64,000 nucleotides of DNA from Bacteroidales bacterium. Its GTDB lineage: Bacteria; Bacteroidota; Bacteroidia; Bacteroidales; UBA1402. Position numbers and translations under genes: made by a program. The stretch's first letter is position 1. Each line of letters begins with the position of its first letter. Location: positions 62,001-126,000 of the forward strand of contig JAFUIP010000015.1 of the NCBI GenBank assembly GCA_017468435.1. The letters are read 5' to 3'. The notes beneath the pieces were generated by a model, which ran no database searches, was not told the DNA's origin, and saw only the letters and a list, made by a program, of their open reading frames with translations. Positions 7,924-17,663 of this stretch are shown here, one piece after another.

Positions 7924-9741
7924 ATGAACATGATTCAAAAAACATTATTAGCGCTCTGTCTATTATTTGCATCCTGCACACCGAGTGCCTTGGACAAAGC
8001 CTTGCGTCTGGCGGGCGACAATCGTGGCGAATTGGAAAAGGTGTTGACGCATTATGCATGCGAGACCGACGACAAACAAACCGACGAGGCTTATCGAGCC
8101 GCGGTGTTTCTTATCGAGAACATGCCGGGTCATGGCGCTCTGATGGGTGGTTGCATGCCGCAGTACATTGCCGCAGTCGATAGTCTTTATCCCGACATGC
8201 CCGACCCCGTGCGGAGCGTGGTCTATACCATTCCGCATCGCATCGAAGAGTATGCCAAGGACATGAGCTTGCAAGAAGACATTCATCATATCAAGGCCGA
8301 CTGGCTCATTGCGCATATCGACAATAAGATGCAGGCCAGAGCCGAGTGTCCCTGGGTGAAGAAGCTTCCTTTCGAAGTGTTTTGCCAGTACGTGCTGCCG
8401 TATCGTTTTGCGCAGGAACCGCTCATTGCCCGGCCCGACAGCAGCCGCTTTTGGTGGAAATCGATTTTGGAAACAGTGGATTTCTACAGCACGCTCTCTT
8501 ATAGCATGGACGAGTTGCGCCACATACAGCGCATGCATTTGGGAAAAAGCGACGAGAAGTATCGCTACAACATTCATCTGCCCGTGTTGGAACAGAAACA
8601 CATCTTCGATTGTCTGGACGATTGCTATTATAATGTAGCCATGCTGCGGGCTGCAGGCATCCCTGCCTGCATAGATTTTGTGGGCGATTGGCCCACGCGC
8701 AACGGACGCCACTACTGGAGGGTGCTCATGGACGAGCATTATCTCTTCGGCGAGCATCCCGACATGTCGGCACCGCGGGCTGCCAAGGTGTTCCGATGGA
8801 CCTTCTCGCAACCCATGGTGCTGGACGTGACAGACAAATACATAGATGTGGCTAATGTATCGCTGAAGCTTGATAAAAAAATCTGTCGCAGCACAGATGA
8901 AATTTATTTGGCCGTTTTCAACACCTTGCAATGGAAACCCATCGTCAAAAGCCATCTCGTCAACGGCAGGGCGCGTTTCGACAAGATGGGAAAAGACATC
9001 GTCTATTTGCCGGTGTATTTCCGAGGCGAAGAAATGCTTCAGGCCGATTATCCGTTTTTGCTCGATGCCCAAGGCTGTGTCAAGAAGCTTATCCCTGTAG
9101 ATTCCACTCACTCGCTGACGCTGTATCGTAAATACCCCATCACACTTGCCAAACTATCGTGGAGCGAAAAAATAGTAGGCTGTCATATTGAGGCATCCAA
9201 TCATGCCGACTTTAGCCATGCCGACACCATACACAACATCACCGCGCCCAACGCGCATCTCACCTGGACGGAAATCCGACCCGAAAAAAGCTATCGATAT
9301 TGGCGATTCGTTATCAAAGAACGCTTGAATTTAGGTGAAATGATATTTTTGGACGAACAGGGAAATTACCTGAACAGCGAACTAATTTTTCACCCTTCCA
9401 ACAAAGCAGAGAAAATGACCAAGCCGGCCACCGATGGCGATGTGCTCACTTACACCAATGCCCAGGAATGGATAGGCATGGACTTTGGCAAACCCACGCT
9501 CGTGTCGGCCATACGCTTCATCACCCGCACCGACGACAACGGCATCAATCCGGGTCAGACCTACGAACTTTCGTATTGGACGCAGCACGGCGAACAAGTC
9601 ATAGAACAGAAAGTGGCCACCGCCGACAGCATCTGTTTTCATGGCGTGCCACGCGGCGCTCTGCTATGGCTCAAAAACCTTGAAACCGGCCTCGAAGAAC
9701 GACCCTTCATCGTGGACGAGAACAGAATACTTTATTATTAA
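7924..9741 (+). CDS. Transglutaminase-like lipoprotein
   Basis: A 605-residue exported protein. The signal ends in a lipobox (LLFASC, Cys about residue 18). I place the start at ATG 7924; GTG 7921 and ATG 7930 are alternatives. The central region has the layout of a transglutaminase-like Cys-His fold: DDCYYNVAMLRAAGIPAC around the likely nucleophile, then GRHYWRVLMDE with the likely His. The C-terminal part (about 440-560, including YRYWRFVIKE and YELSYWT) resembles a discoidin-like carbohydrate-binding beta-sandwich. Enzymatic activity is inferred from the fold; transglutaminase-like lipoproteins of Bacteroidales are mostly uncharacterised and could act as proteases or peptide-bond modifiers. 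Confidence 0.7.
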   Translation: MNMIQKTLLALCLLFASCTPSALDKALRLAGDNRGELEKVLTHYACETDDKQTDEAYRAAVFLIENMPGHGALMGGCMPQYIAAVDSLYPDMPDPVRSVVYTIPHRIEEYAKDMSLQEDIHHIKADWLIAHIDNKMQARAECPWVKKLPFEVFCQYVLPYRFAQEPLIARPDSSRFWWKSILETVDFYSTLSYSMDELRHIQRMHLGKSDEKYRYNIHLPVLEQKHIFDCLDDCYYNVAMLRAAGIPACIDFVGDWPTRNGRHYWRVLMDEHYLFGEHPDMSAPRAAKVFRWTFSQPMVLDVTDKYIDVANVSLKLDKKICRSTDEIYLAVFNTLQWKPIVKSHLVNGRARFDKMGKDIVYLPVYFRGEEMLQADYPFLLDAQGCVKKLIPVDSTHSLTLYRKYPITLAKLSWSEKIVGCHIEASNHADFSHADTIHNITAPNAHLTWTEIRPEKSYRYWRFVIKERLNLGEMIFLDEQGNYLNSELIFHPSNKAEKMTKPATDGDVLTYTNAQEWIGMDFGKPTLVSAIRFITRTDDNGINPGQTYELSYWTQHGEQVIEQKVATADSICFHGVPRGALLWLKNLETGLEERPFIVDENRILYY

Positions 9742-9760
9742 CCCATTAAACAAATTTATT

Positions 9761-10528
9761 ATGAAGAAATTATTTGCTAGTTTGTTATCATGCTTGATGA
9801 TTTCATTATTTTTGTCCTGCTCTATGGAGCCTGAACAGAATTTTGTTGAAAATGAAAAAGAAACATTCGAAAGTTTGAAGATGAAAGTGGAAGCTATGGC
9901 TCAGGAGTATGGCGTAGGCGTCAGCATCAACGAAAATGTTTGGAGAAAACGTCTTCCTTCTATCGATGACATCGAAAAAGACTTTATCCGTATCAAAGAA
10001 CTCTCTGCTGCCACCAGATCCAATATGGATTCGACAAGTGTAAATCAATCTTATACCTCGGTTTTCAGCAACGTCAACACCAATATTTCCGCTTTAGGAA
10101 ACAAACCAAGAGTGTTGAAAACCAGCACGGAACATCTACCTGACAGAGGTTATTATTCGCAAGATATTACAGTAAATAGCACCAAATTCAATGATCCTAT
10201 TTATGAAATAGCAGCCTCTGTATCATGGTGTTTTGGTGGAGTGAAAACATCGTCTTACGTTTCTTTTGATGCGATTGTAGCAATGCGTAACAATGATATC
10301 AGTAGTCCAAATTTTGGGTCTATCGTACCAAATACACTTTCAGAAATCGAATACCCAACATACGAATTTACAGGCAGTAGAATTATGTATCGTGGAAAAT
10401 CTTTTTCAGGAAGTTGTGTCATTCATTTCTATAATAGTATAAATCATGGGATATCTCCTGATAAAGTATTCTCCTATAACACATGGTATAATAATGAAAA
10501 TGGTGTTGGTTTGATCTCCATTCGTTGA
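9761..10528 (+). CDS. Lipoprotein of unknown function
   Basis: A 255-residue protein starting at the ATG behind an A/T-rich leader; the frame is open further upstream but that part overlaps the transglutaminase gene. The signal ends in the lipobox LFLSC. No domain is recognised. Its layout echoes the lipoprotein at 5312-6313: a helical, charged N-terminal part, then (from about base 10150) an AT-rich, Ser/Asn/Tyr-rich part likely to be beta-structured. It lies 12 bases before the first macroglobulin-like gene and is probably in the same transcript. Confidence 0.6.
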   Translation: MKKLFASLLSCLMISLFLSCSMEPEQNFVENEKETFESLKMKVEAMAQEYGVGVSINENVWRKRLPSIDDIEKDFIRIKELSAATRSNMDSTSVNQSYTSVFSNVNTNISALGNKPRVLKTSTEHLPDRGYYSQDITVNSTKFNDPIYEIAASVSWCFGGVKTSSYVSFDAIVAMRNNDISSPNFGSIVPNTLSEIEYPTYEFTGSRIMYRGKSFSGSCVIHFYNSINHGISPDKVFSYNTWYNNENGVGLISIR

Positions 10529-10540
10529 TTAAAATACTAG

Positions 10541-13500
10541 ATGATAAAGTATTATAAAAAGACATCCTTTATTCTAATATTGTTCATCAATATCATATTA
10601 AATTGTGCATCTGCTACAGTAGTCATAACTTCGGCAGATGCACACACATCTTATTCAATCGAAGCCAAGATGGCGGCTTACTTTCGGGATATCAATGCCT
10701 TCAACAAGATGTATCCGCAAGAGAAGGTGTATCTGCATTTCGACAACACGGCCTATTTTTTGGAAGAAACCATTTGGTTCAAAGCCTATGTGATGGCGGC
10801 CAACGCGCAGCGTCAGAGCCACTTGAGCAAGGTGCTGTACGTGGAATTGCTCTCGCCCGAAGGCGCGGTGCTGGAAACGAAAAAATATCCCATCGTGAAC
10901 GGCGGCTGCCATGGCGAGTTTCATCTGGATTCTCTTTATCTGTCTGGTTATTACGAAGTTCGCGCCTACACGCGCTACATGCTCAACTTTGGCGAGGATG
11001 CCGTTTTCTCGCGCGTTTTCCCGGTGTATAAAAACGTTCCCGAAGGGAATTATCATCAGAAAACCATCCTCGATAGAGATTTGAGCCGAAGAAAGCAAGT
11101 GAAAGAACATCACGTATGGGGCGAGCAATCAGTGCTTTGGCGTTTTGTCAATCCGAGCAAGACCGCGCAAGAGAAATATTATTTCGAACCCGTAAAGTCT
11201 CGAGACCCGAAAGATAGGCTTAAACGTATCAGTTCTGATCGCGCTTTCGATGAACAGTTTTACGAAAAGGAGAAAGATATTTATATCGACTTTTATCCCG
11301 AAGGAGGAGCTCTGATTGAGGGCGTGCAGCAGAACATTGCCTTCTGTATCAAGGACAAAGAGGGAAAAGGCGTGCATGCCACCGGCAGAGTCTGTAATGC
11401 CAAGAATGAACAGATAACGGCCATTGCTCCCATTTTGGATGGTAAGGGCGTGTTTTCTATTATCGCCGCCGACCAACCTTGTCATGTGCAGCTATACTAC
11501 AACGACGGACTGTATCGTTTTCCCTTGCCCGAAGCTCAGGATGGCGGTTGCGTGCTTACGTTACGACATCATTTCGACAATAATCTTGTGGAAATCACCA
11601 CGGACTACCGTCACAATGAAGTATTCAACGATAGTATTGTGGCGGTGGCGCTGAGTCATGGCGGCAATATTTATCGCTTCGAGTTGGTGGAGACAGCCTG
11701 TATGCAGCGCCTGCTCATTCCCTCAAATGCGATGCCCGAAGGCGTGAACATAGTGAGTGTATTCGATAGAGAAGGTCGTACGCTGGCCGAAAGACTTTAT
11801 TTTGTGCGACACGAAAACTCAAAACCCACCAGCCTGAGTATCAAGGACAACAGCCGAGGCTATGCCTTCAATCCTTACGGAAAAATAAAACTGAAGCTGC
11901 AGGCCAAAGATGCAGATGATAAAGCCTTGCCGGGCCAGATTTCGATTTCGGTGCGCGATGCCGAGAGTGACGATCTAAGTTTCAATACGGACAATTTCTA
12001 CACTTGGCTTTTGCTTTCTTCCGAACTGAAAGGTTACATCAAGCAGGCTTCGTATTATTTCGAGAAGAACGACCGCATACATCAATTGCATTTGGATTTG
12101 CTCATGCTCACGCAAGGTTGGTGCCGCTACAACTGGCAGGAAATGAGTCCGGAACAAATTCCGCATTGGAAACAACCTTTGGAACGTGCCTTGATGGCCG
12201 ATGGCGCCATCTACAATACCGACCGATTGCGTAATCCCCGCCTGAAGAATGCGGTCATGAACATGAGTTTCATGCTGAACGACAGTATCCATTACTACGG
12301 AGAAGTGAAAACCAACGATCTGGGTTTGTTCGCTTTGCAGTTTCCCGACTTTTATGGACAAAGTGAGTTGCGGCTTTTCATGCAAGACTGGAATCTTCAC
12401 AATAACCATCTGGTGGGTATCAATAAATGGTTCAGTCCTGCGCCAAAGAAGATATCCTATTACGAACTGAGCATTCCCGAACCGGAGTCATTGATAGGCG
12501 ACCAGACGAGCAATTATCGTATCGACGATAACTTACGGCGCATCGATTTGAATGAAGTGGGCATATCGCGCAAGCAACTTACAAGAAACATACAGAAACA
12601 TTATTCCTTGCGTCATTACAATATTGCCGAGGAATTGGAATACATGTTCGATACTTATCATTTTGGTACAGAGATGTATATCGAAGATCCTAATCTTTTG
12701 GTAATGAGTATTATGGATAGATATAATTTCCCTCCGAACCAATTTGCCTGTGTTTTTGCTAAAGCCTATTATTCAGATACGCAACTGCCGGAGGGTAATC
12801 TGTTCTGGCAAACCTACAAACGTCGCAATCGTTCGGTGATGTTCGAAAGTTTGGTTATCCGTTCTGATTCTGCCATTATTGAGAAATATAGTTTGCCTAT
12901 TTTAGCGGCCTCCATGTGTTGTGTGGACGATCAGTTTTTCCGCCCCGGAGAACAATGGTTTATCAATCAGAACATTCCTGCCGTATATGCCAATTGGTTG
13001 ATGCAATATGCTTCTTTGGTAGAAACTGTAGAAGATCGGAAACAAAAGGAGAATGATTTCACCATCGAAGTCGAATTGGAATTTCCAGAAAAATTTATCT
13101 ATAAAGGTGAAGAGCAATCAAGCCTTTCGGAAGATATTGAATATCCCAGCGAAATTGAATTTCCCGAAGAAAGAGATTTAACCGAGGATGTTGGACAAAG
13201 TAAAGAAATCGACTGTACCAGATATACAGACATCAAAATGCCCAAGCGCTTCAACCTGTCTTCATATGATAGTTTTCTTGGTAATCCCGAACTGGACTGC
13301 GTGGCAGTATTCATTCCGCCGGCCGACAGCAGTGTTGTACCTGAATTTCCCGTGGTGATGGGCCAACGCAAGACCAAGGTTCAGGGCTACAGCTACAGCA
13401 AAGAATTCGTGCATCCCGACTACACGGGCGTGCCGGTGCAGGACTTGCCGCGCGATTATCGTCGCACGCTCTACTGGAATCCCAATGTGACGCTCGATGA

Positions 13501-13609
13501 AAACGGCCGCGCCGAAATTGAATTTTTCAACAACAGCACTTGCCGCCACCTCTCCATCAGCGCCGAAGGCCTCAGTCACGACGGGAAACCGCTGGTTTTC
13601 AAGAAGTAA
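10541..13609 (+). CDS. Large exported MG2-like (macroglobulin-type) protein, copy 1
   Basis: A 1022-residue protein with a signal sequence (about 1-25, possibly a lipobox at LNC). The segment from about residue 43 (KMAAYFRDINAFN) contains EKVYLHFDNTAYFLEETIWF, typical of the macroglobulin MG2-like domain of large Bacteroidetes surface proteins. The middle has repeated beta-sandwich segments and a conserved GYAFNPYGKI; the end (RAEIEFFNNSTCRHLSISAEG) resembles the terminal domain of alpha-2-macroglobulin-like proteins. I see no thioester motif. The family probably acts in the envelope, but its function is not established. A paralogue follows at 14132-17011; ends of the two genes are nearly identical and the middles are diverged. 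The signal-peptide region is AT-rich and unlike copy 2. Confidence 0.65.
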   Translation: MIKYYKKTSFILILFINIILNCASATVVITSADAHTSYSIEAKMAAYFRDINAFNKMYPQEKVYLHFDNTAYFLEETIWFKAYVMAANAQRQSHLSKVLYVELLSPEGAVLETKKYPIVNGGCHGEFHLDSLYLSGYYEVRAYTRYMLNFGEDAVFSRVFPVYKNVPEGNYHQKTILDRDLSRRKQVKEHHVWGEQSVLWRFVNPSKTAQEKYYFEPVKSRDPKDRLKRISSDRAFDEQFYEKEKDIYIDFYPEGGALIEGVQQNIAFCIKDKEGKGVHATGRVCNAKNEQITAIAPILDGKGVFSIIAADQPCHVQLYYNDGLYRFPLPEAQDGGCVLTLRHHFDNNLVEITTDYRHNEVFNDSIVAVALSHGGNIYRFELVETACMQRLLIPSNAMPEGVNIVSVFDREGRTLAERLYFVRHENSKPTSLSIKDNSRGYAFNPYGKIKLKLQAKDADDKALPGQISISVRDAESDDLSFNTDNFYTWLLLSSELKGYIKQASYYFEKNDRIHQLHLDLLMLTQGWCRYNWQEMSPEQIPHWKQPLERALMADGAIYNTDRLRNPRLKNAVMNMSFMLNDSIHYYGEVKTNDLGLFALQFPDFYGQSELRLFMQDWNLHNNHLVGINKWFSPAPKKISYYELSIPEPESLIGDQTSNYRIDDNLRRIDLNEVGISRKQLTRNIQKHYSLRHYNIAEELEYMFDTYHFGTEMYIEDPNLLVMSIMDRYNFPPNQFACVFAKAYYSDTQLPEGNLFWQTYKRRNRSVMFESLVIRSDSAIIEKYSLPILAASMCCVDDQFFRPGEQWFINQNIPAVYANWLMQYASLVETVEDRKQKENDFTIEVELEFPEKFIYKGEEQSSLSEDIEYPSEIEFPEERDLTEDVGQSKEIDCTRYTDIKMPKRFNLSSYDSFLGNPELDCVAVFIPPADSSVVPEFPVVMGQRKTKVQGYSYSKEFVHPDYTGVPVQDLPRDYRRTLYWNPNVTLDENGRAEIEFFNNSTCRHLSISAEGLSHDGKPLVFKK
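10668..11097 (+). repeat. Near-identical 5' block shared by the two MG2-like genes
   Basis: About 430 bases that recur at 14263-14692 with roughly 20 differences by eye, including a fully identical run of about 100 bases. Similarity falls off sharply downstream in both genes. This suggests recent gene conversion or selection on this block only. Confidence 0.85.
13355..13603 (+). repeat. Near-identical 3' block shared by the two MG2-like genes
   Basis: About 250 bases that recur at 16757-17005 with about a dozen differences. It encodes the final domain beginning VMGQRKTKVQGYSYSKEF. Upstream of it the two genes are strongly diverged. Confidence 0.85.
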
Positions 13610-13611
13610 TA

Positions 13612-13642
13612 TTTGTTTTTTTGCATAACTTGGCTACCTTTG
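13612..13642 (+). promoter_or_regulatory. Promoter between the MG2-like genes
   Basis: TTTG at 13612-13615, exactly 19 bases, then TACCTTTG at 13635-13642. It would drive the small membrane protein gene and probably MG2-like copy 2. Confidence 0.75.
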
Positions 13643-13701
13643 CGAGTCAGTGAAATAATTAACCTATAAAAATAAAGGTATAATTGCCAAAATAAACAAG
13701 T

Positions 13702-14088
13702 ATGGTACTCGGAGTATTTTTCCCTTTTGATGGTTTGGTGTTGATAGCCATGACTATTGCGTATTTTCTTTGTCCGAAAAAGTATTTGGAAAACAAGCTT
13801 GATTATGTGAAGTTTTTCCTGACTTATGCCAGTGTGTATGCGAGCATTTTCATGCTGATTCACGCCTTTTTTTATACGCAGATTTCCGGCTCGGAAGCCG
13901 CTTTGCAAAGTTATCATGCGGCATTTGCATTAGGCATTGCGCCCACACTTTGGATAGCACATCGTCTTTGGCCATTCAAGCAAGTAAAACGCAATCAGCA
14001 TATTAGCTTTTTCTCGGCCATCATCGCTCTGGGCGAAATCGCTGCCATCGCTTTGCTTTGGTTGATGGTTGCCCTTTCGGAAATGTAA
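13702..14088 (+). CDS. Small four-helix integral membrane protein
   Basis: A 128-residue protein with four hydrophobic segments (about 8-24, 38-58, 72-90 and 104-124), short loops and no signal peptide. I recognise no family. It starts 60 bases after a strong promoter and ends 43 bases before MG2-like copy 2, so the two are probably co-transcribed. A role linked to the neighbouring exported proteins is possible but unsupported by any motif. Confidence 0.6.
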   Translation: MVLGVFFPFDGLVLIAMTIAYFLCPKKYLENKLDYVKFFLTYASVYASIFMLIHAFFYTQISGSEAALQSYHAAFALGIAPTLWIAHRLWPFKQVKRNQHISFFSAIIALGEIAAIALLWLMVALSEM

Positions 14089-14131
14089 ACTTCTCGCGCG
14101 GAAAAGTGAGAATCAAAATCTTTTGCTCTTC

Positions 14132-17011
14132 ATGTCGAAAAATATTCTCTTCTCGCTGTTGATTTGCTGTGTGGCGACGCTGTGCATGAGCGCGGCGGCA
14201 AGCGAACTGCCGATGGCCGAAACGAGAAGCGCAGCGGCCGAGGATACGACCTCGGTCGAGGGCAAGATGGCGGCTTACTTTCGGGATATCAATGCGTTCA
14301 ATGCGATGTATCCGCAGGAGAAGGTGTATCTGCATTTCGACAACACAGCCTATTTTTTGGAAGAAACTATTTGGTTCAAAGCTTACGTGATGGCGGCCAA
14401 CGCGCAGCGACAGAGCCAGTTAAGCAAGGTGCTGTACGTGGAATTGCTCTCGCCCGAGGGCGCGGTGCTGGAAACGAAAAAATATCCCATCGTGAACGGC
14501 GGCTGCCATGGCGAGTTTCATCTGGATTCTCTTTATCTGTCTGGTTATTACGAAGTTCGCGCATACACGCGCTACATGCTCAACTTTGGCGACGATGCCG
14601 TTTTCTCGCGTGTGTTTCCCGTCTATAAAAACGTTCCCGAAGGGAATTATCATCAGAAAACCATTCTCGATAGAGATTTGAGCCGAAGAAAGAAAATTCG
14701 CAGCTATCACGACGACGGACAGTACAGTCTGTGGTCGTATATTTTTCCGCCTACCAAAGCGCTTCGCAAAAAATATCACTACGAACCCTTGCCCAAGTGG
14801 GAACCCAAAAAACGCCGTAGCACAGTAAGCGCAAGCACGGCTTTCGATGATCAGATTTATGAAAAAGAGGCGCCCATCAAGATGGAATTCTTTCCCGAAG
14901 GTGGCGTCATTGTCGATAGTGTGGAGCAGCGGGTTGCTTTTCAAATCAGCGACAAAGAGGGACGCGGACTAAACTTCAGTGGCGGTGTGTATAATAAACG
15001 AGGTAAACTGGTGGCGCAAATTAAGCCCGCCATGGATGGTTGCGGTGTTTTCACATTCAAAGCTTCGGCCCAAGAAAGTTATGAGGCAAAAATTCAGCAT
15101 GCAGACAGGGAGTTTCGTTTTCCTTTGCCCGAAATTTATCCTTCCGGCTGTGCCTTGGCGGTAAACAATCAATACGGTAGCTCTCAGATGGTTATTACGG
15201 CTCATTATCGCAAAGACGAACTTTTCAATGACAGCCTTATTGCGGTGGCACTAAGTCAGGGCGGAAATATTTACCGCTTTCATGTTGTTGAGGCCGCAGA
15301 TGAATACCAACTTTCTATCGATAAAGACTCCATGCCGGAAGGCGTGAACAGCATTAGTGTTTTCGATCGCGAGGGACGCGCCTTGGCCGAGCGGATGTGT
15401 TTTATCAAGCACGACAAAGCGCATAGAAATAGTTTGAGCATTCAGGACAACAGCCATGGCTACGCCTTCAATCCTTACGGAAAAATCTTGTTACAAGCAA
15501 CGGCCGAAGACCACGAAGGCAAACCTGTGCAGGGCAATATCTCTCTTGCCGTTCGCGATGCAGAAAGCGACGACATTAGCTACAACAGCGACAATTTCTA
15601 CACTTGGCTTTTGCTTTCATCCGAACTGAAAGGATATATCAAGCATGCTTCCTACTATTTCGAAAAAGACGATCGCAACCGACACCATCACCTCGATTTG
15701 CTGATGCTTACGCGCGGATGGAGCCGTTATCAGTGGGAAAACATGAACGAACAATATATGCAGGCCGGATGGAAACAGCCTATCGAAAAAGGAATCATGG
15801 CCGATGGCAGTGTCATCAACTTGGAACGTTTGCGCAAACCTCGCCTGAAAGATGCTAAACTCTCGTTCACCTTTTCTATCAACGATGAGCCTTATGAGTA
15901 TTTCGGCCGCGTTTCCACCAACGAAATCGGCAATTATGCCTTGCTGTTTCCTCATTTTTATGGCCAGGGAAATCTTTGGATAAGCATGCGCGATTTTATG
16001 GTGGGTCCCCATCACATGGTATCGATGAACCGATGGTACAGTCCCAAGCCAAAATTTATTTCCTATTACGAACTGAATGTGCCGAGCGGCGAATACGCAT
16101 CATCGTCCGAGACGAATATTTATAGCATGGACGATGGATTGCGTCAGATCGACTTGAATGAAGTGGGCATCGAAAGGAAGTCGCTGCGTCGTCGCATCAG
16201 GTATCAGTATTCTATGCAGCATTACAACATCGCCGAGGAATTGGAATACATGTGCGACACTTACAAGATTCCCTTGTCGGCCTACTATGAACGACCCGAC
16301 ACCTTGGTAATGAGCATCATGGACCGCTATAATTTTCCGCCTTGCGATTTCAATACCGTGTTGGCTTCGTCTTATCCTTCCGATAGCGAACTGCCCGAAG
16401 GTAAATTATATTGGAAAGTGTATCAATATGCCAAGAAGATTCCTTATCAGAAGGAAATCGTGATTCGTTCCGAACCGGAAGTGCTGGAAAAATTCTGGAT
16501 TAGTCTGTACGAGGCCTTCATGTACTACGACCTCGTCGAATCGGGTGTAGCCTACACTGATTCATTACCTCGACAAATGGAAGTGCCGGACATTGGAGAA
16601 AATAGTGCCGTGTTCAAGGCGGACTTCGGTAAAAACATCAGCATCGTCAAGCCCACGCGTTTCAAATTGCCCCGTTACGACAACAGCGACATGCGCCCCG
16701 ACTGCGTGGCCTTCTTCCTTCCTGCCGACAGTGCTGAAATGATTGAGCCGCCACTGGTGATGGGCCAGCGCAAGACCAAGGTTCAGGGCTACAGCTACAG
16801 CAAAGAATTCGTGCATCCCGACTACTCGGGCGTGCCGGTGCAGGACTTGCCGCGTGATTATCGTCGCACGCTTTACTGGAATCCCAATGTGTCGCTCGAT
16901 GAAAACGGCCGTGCTGAAATTGAGTTTTTCAACAACAGCACTTGCCGCCACCTCTCCATCAGCGCCGAAGGCCTCAGTCACGACGGGAAACCGCTGGTGT
17001 ATAAGCAATAA
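14132..17011 (+). CDS. Large exported MG2-like (macroglobulin-type) protein, copy 2
   Basis: A 959-residue paralogue of the protein at 10541-13609. I choose ATG 14132 because it begins a good signal peptide (LFSLLICCVATLCMSAAAS); an upstream in-frame ATG at 14069 would overlap the preceding gene and bury the signal. The N-terminal MG2-like block and C-terminal block are almost identical to copy 1, while the middle, which covers most of the beta-sandwich domains, is clearly diverged and the region before the last block is shorter and less acidic. As in copy 1 I see no thioester. The pattern suggests exported proteins with fixed ends and a variable middle. Confidence 0.65.
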   Translation: MSKNILFSLLICCVATLCMSAAASELPMAETRSAAAEDTTSVEGKMAAYFRDINAFNAMYPQEKVYLHFDNTAYFLEETIWFKAYVMAANAQRQSQLSKVLYVELLSPEGAVLETKKYPIVNGGCHGEFHLDSLYLSGYYEVRAYTRYMLNFGDDAVFSRVFPVYKNVPEGNYHQKTILDRDLSRRKKIRSYHDDGQYSLWSYIFPPTKALRKKYHYEPLPKWEPKKRRSTVSASTAFDDQIYEKEAPIKMEFFPEGGVIVDSVEQRVAFQISDKEGRGLNFSGGVYNKRGKLVAQIKPAMDGCGVFTFKASAQESYEAKIQHADREFRFPLPEIYPSGCALAVNNQYGSSQMVITAHYRKDELFNDSLIAVALSQGGNIYRFHVVEAADEYQLSIDKDSMPEGVNSISVFDREGRALAERMCFIKHDKAHRNSLSIQDNSHGYAFNPYGKILLQATAEDHEGKPVQGNISLAVRDAESDDISYNSDNFYTWLLLSSELKGYIKHASYYFEKDDRNRHHHLDLLMLTRGWSRYQWENMNEQYMQAGWKQPIEKGIMADGSVINLERLRKPRLKDAKLSFTFSINDEPYEYFGRVSTNEIGNYALLFPHFYGQGNLWISMRDFMVGPHHMVSMNRWYSPKPKFISYYELNVPSGEYASSSETNIYSMDDGLRQIDLNEVGIERKSLRRRIRYQYSMQHYNIAEELEYMCDTYKIPLSAYYERPDTLVMSIMDRYNFPPCDFNTVLASSYPSDSELPEGKLYWKVYQYAKKIPYQKEIVIRSEPEVLEKFWISLYEAFMYYDLVESGVAYTDSLPRQMEVPDIGENSAVFKADFGKNISIVKPTRFKLPRYDNSDMRPDCVAFFLPADSAEMIEPPLVMGQRKTKVQGYSYSKEFVHPDYSGVPVQDLPRDYRRTLYWNPNVSLDENGRAEIEFFNNSTCRHLSISAEGLSHDGKPLVYKQ

Positions 17012-17056
17012 GAGCACTTGCGTGCAGACATTAGGCAAAGAAAATCTACCGCTTCT

Positions 17057-17087
17057 TTTGTCATTACGAAAAATTTCCGTACCTTTG
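17057..17087 (+). promoter_or_regulatory. Promoter of the rplM-rpsI operon
   Basis: TTTG at 17057-17060, 19 bases, TACCTTTG at 17080-17087: a perfect phylum consensus, leaving a leader of about 110 bases before rplM. Confidence 0.85.
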
Positions 17088-17205
17088 CAGCCCGATTTCG
17101 GATTTTTTGAAATCAAGTATCTAATTCTTAAAGTTTTAGCACTTGTATCGAATTTCCGGACGGATTATAATTATCATTTTTTATTAACATTAAAACTTAA
17201 AAGCA

Positions 17206-17661
17206 GTGGACAGTTTGAGTTACAAAACCATTTCTGTGAACAAGGCAACAGCACAAAAAGAATGGGTTGTAGTTGATGCAACCGATCAAGTGCTCGGTCG
17301 TTTGGGGACGAAAGTGGCCAAGTTGCTGAGAGGTAAGTACAAACCCAGCTTTACTCCTCATGTTGATTGTGGTGACAACGTTATCATCATCAATGCAGAA
17401 AAAGCTAAACTTACCGGTTCAAAATGGAACGATCGCATTTATTTGAGACATACCGGTTATCCCGGTGGTCAGCGCGAAACGACCCCGGCCCGTTTGATGG
17501 CCAAGAACCCCGAAGACCTTTACCGCAAAGTAGTAAAAGGCATGCTTCCTAAGAACCGTTTGGGCGATGCTATCCTTAACAACATGTATGTGTATGTAGG
17601 TAGCGAACATCCCCATCAGGCACAAAATCCTAAAGTTATTGATTTAAACAAACTTAGCTAA
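17206..17661 (+). CDS. rplM: 50S ribosomal protein L13
   Basis: A 151-residue ribosomal protein of the large subunit. It has the L13 hallmarks KEWVVVDATDQVLGRL, the KLLRGKYKPSFTPHVDCGD core and KGMLPKNRLGDA. The start is a GTG at 17206 giving MDSLSYKT, the usual N-terminus of Bacteroidetes L13; no ATG is suitably placed. Two bases separate its stop from rpsI, the classical pairing of these genes. Confidence 0.97.
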   Translation: MDSLSYKTISVNKATAQKEWVVVDATDQVLGRLGTKVAKLLRGKYKPSFTPHVDCGDNVIIINAEKAKLTGSKWNDRIYLRHTGYPGGQRETTPARLMAKNPEDLYRKVVKGMLPKNRLGDAILNNMYVYVGSEHPHQAQNPKVIDLNKLS

Positions 17662-17663
17662 TT

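Noticed and set aside
7963..9111. 382-codon minus-strand frame opposite the transglutaminase-like gene
   Set aside because: A shadow of a gene with a signal peptide and catalytic motifs.
10541..17011. Alpha-2-macroglobulin with thioester
   Set aside because: The CxEQ thioester motif was not found in either copy.
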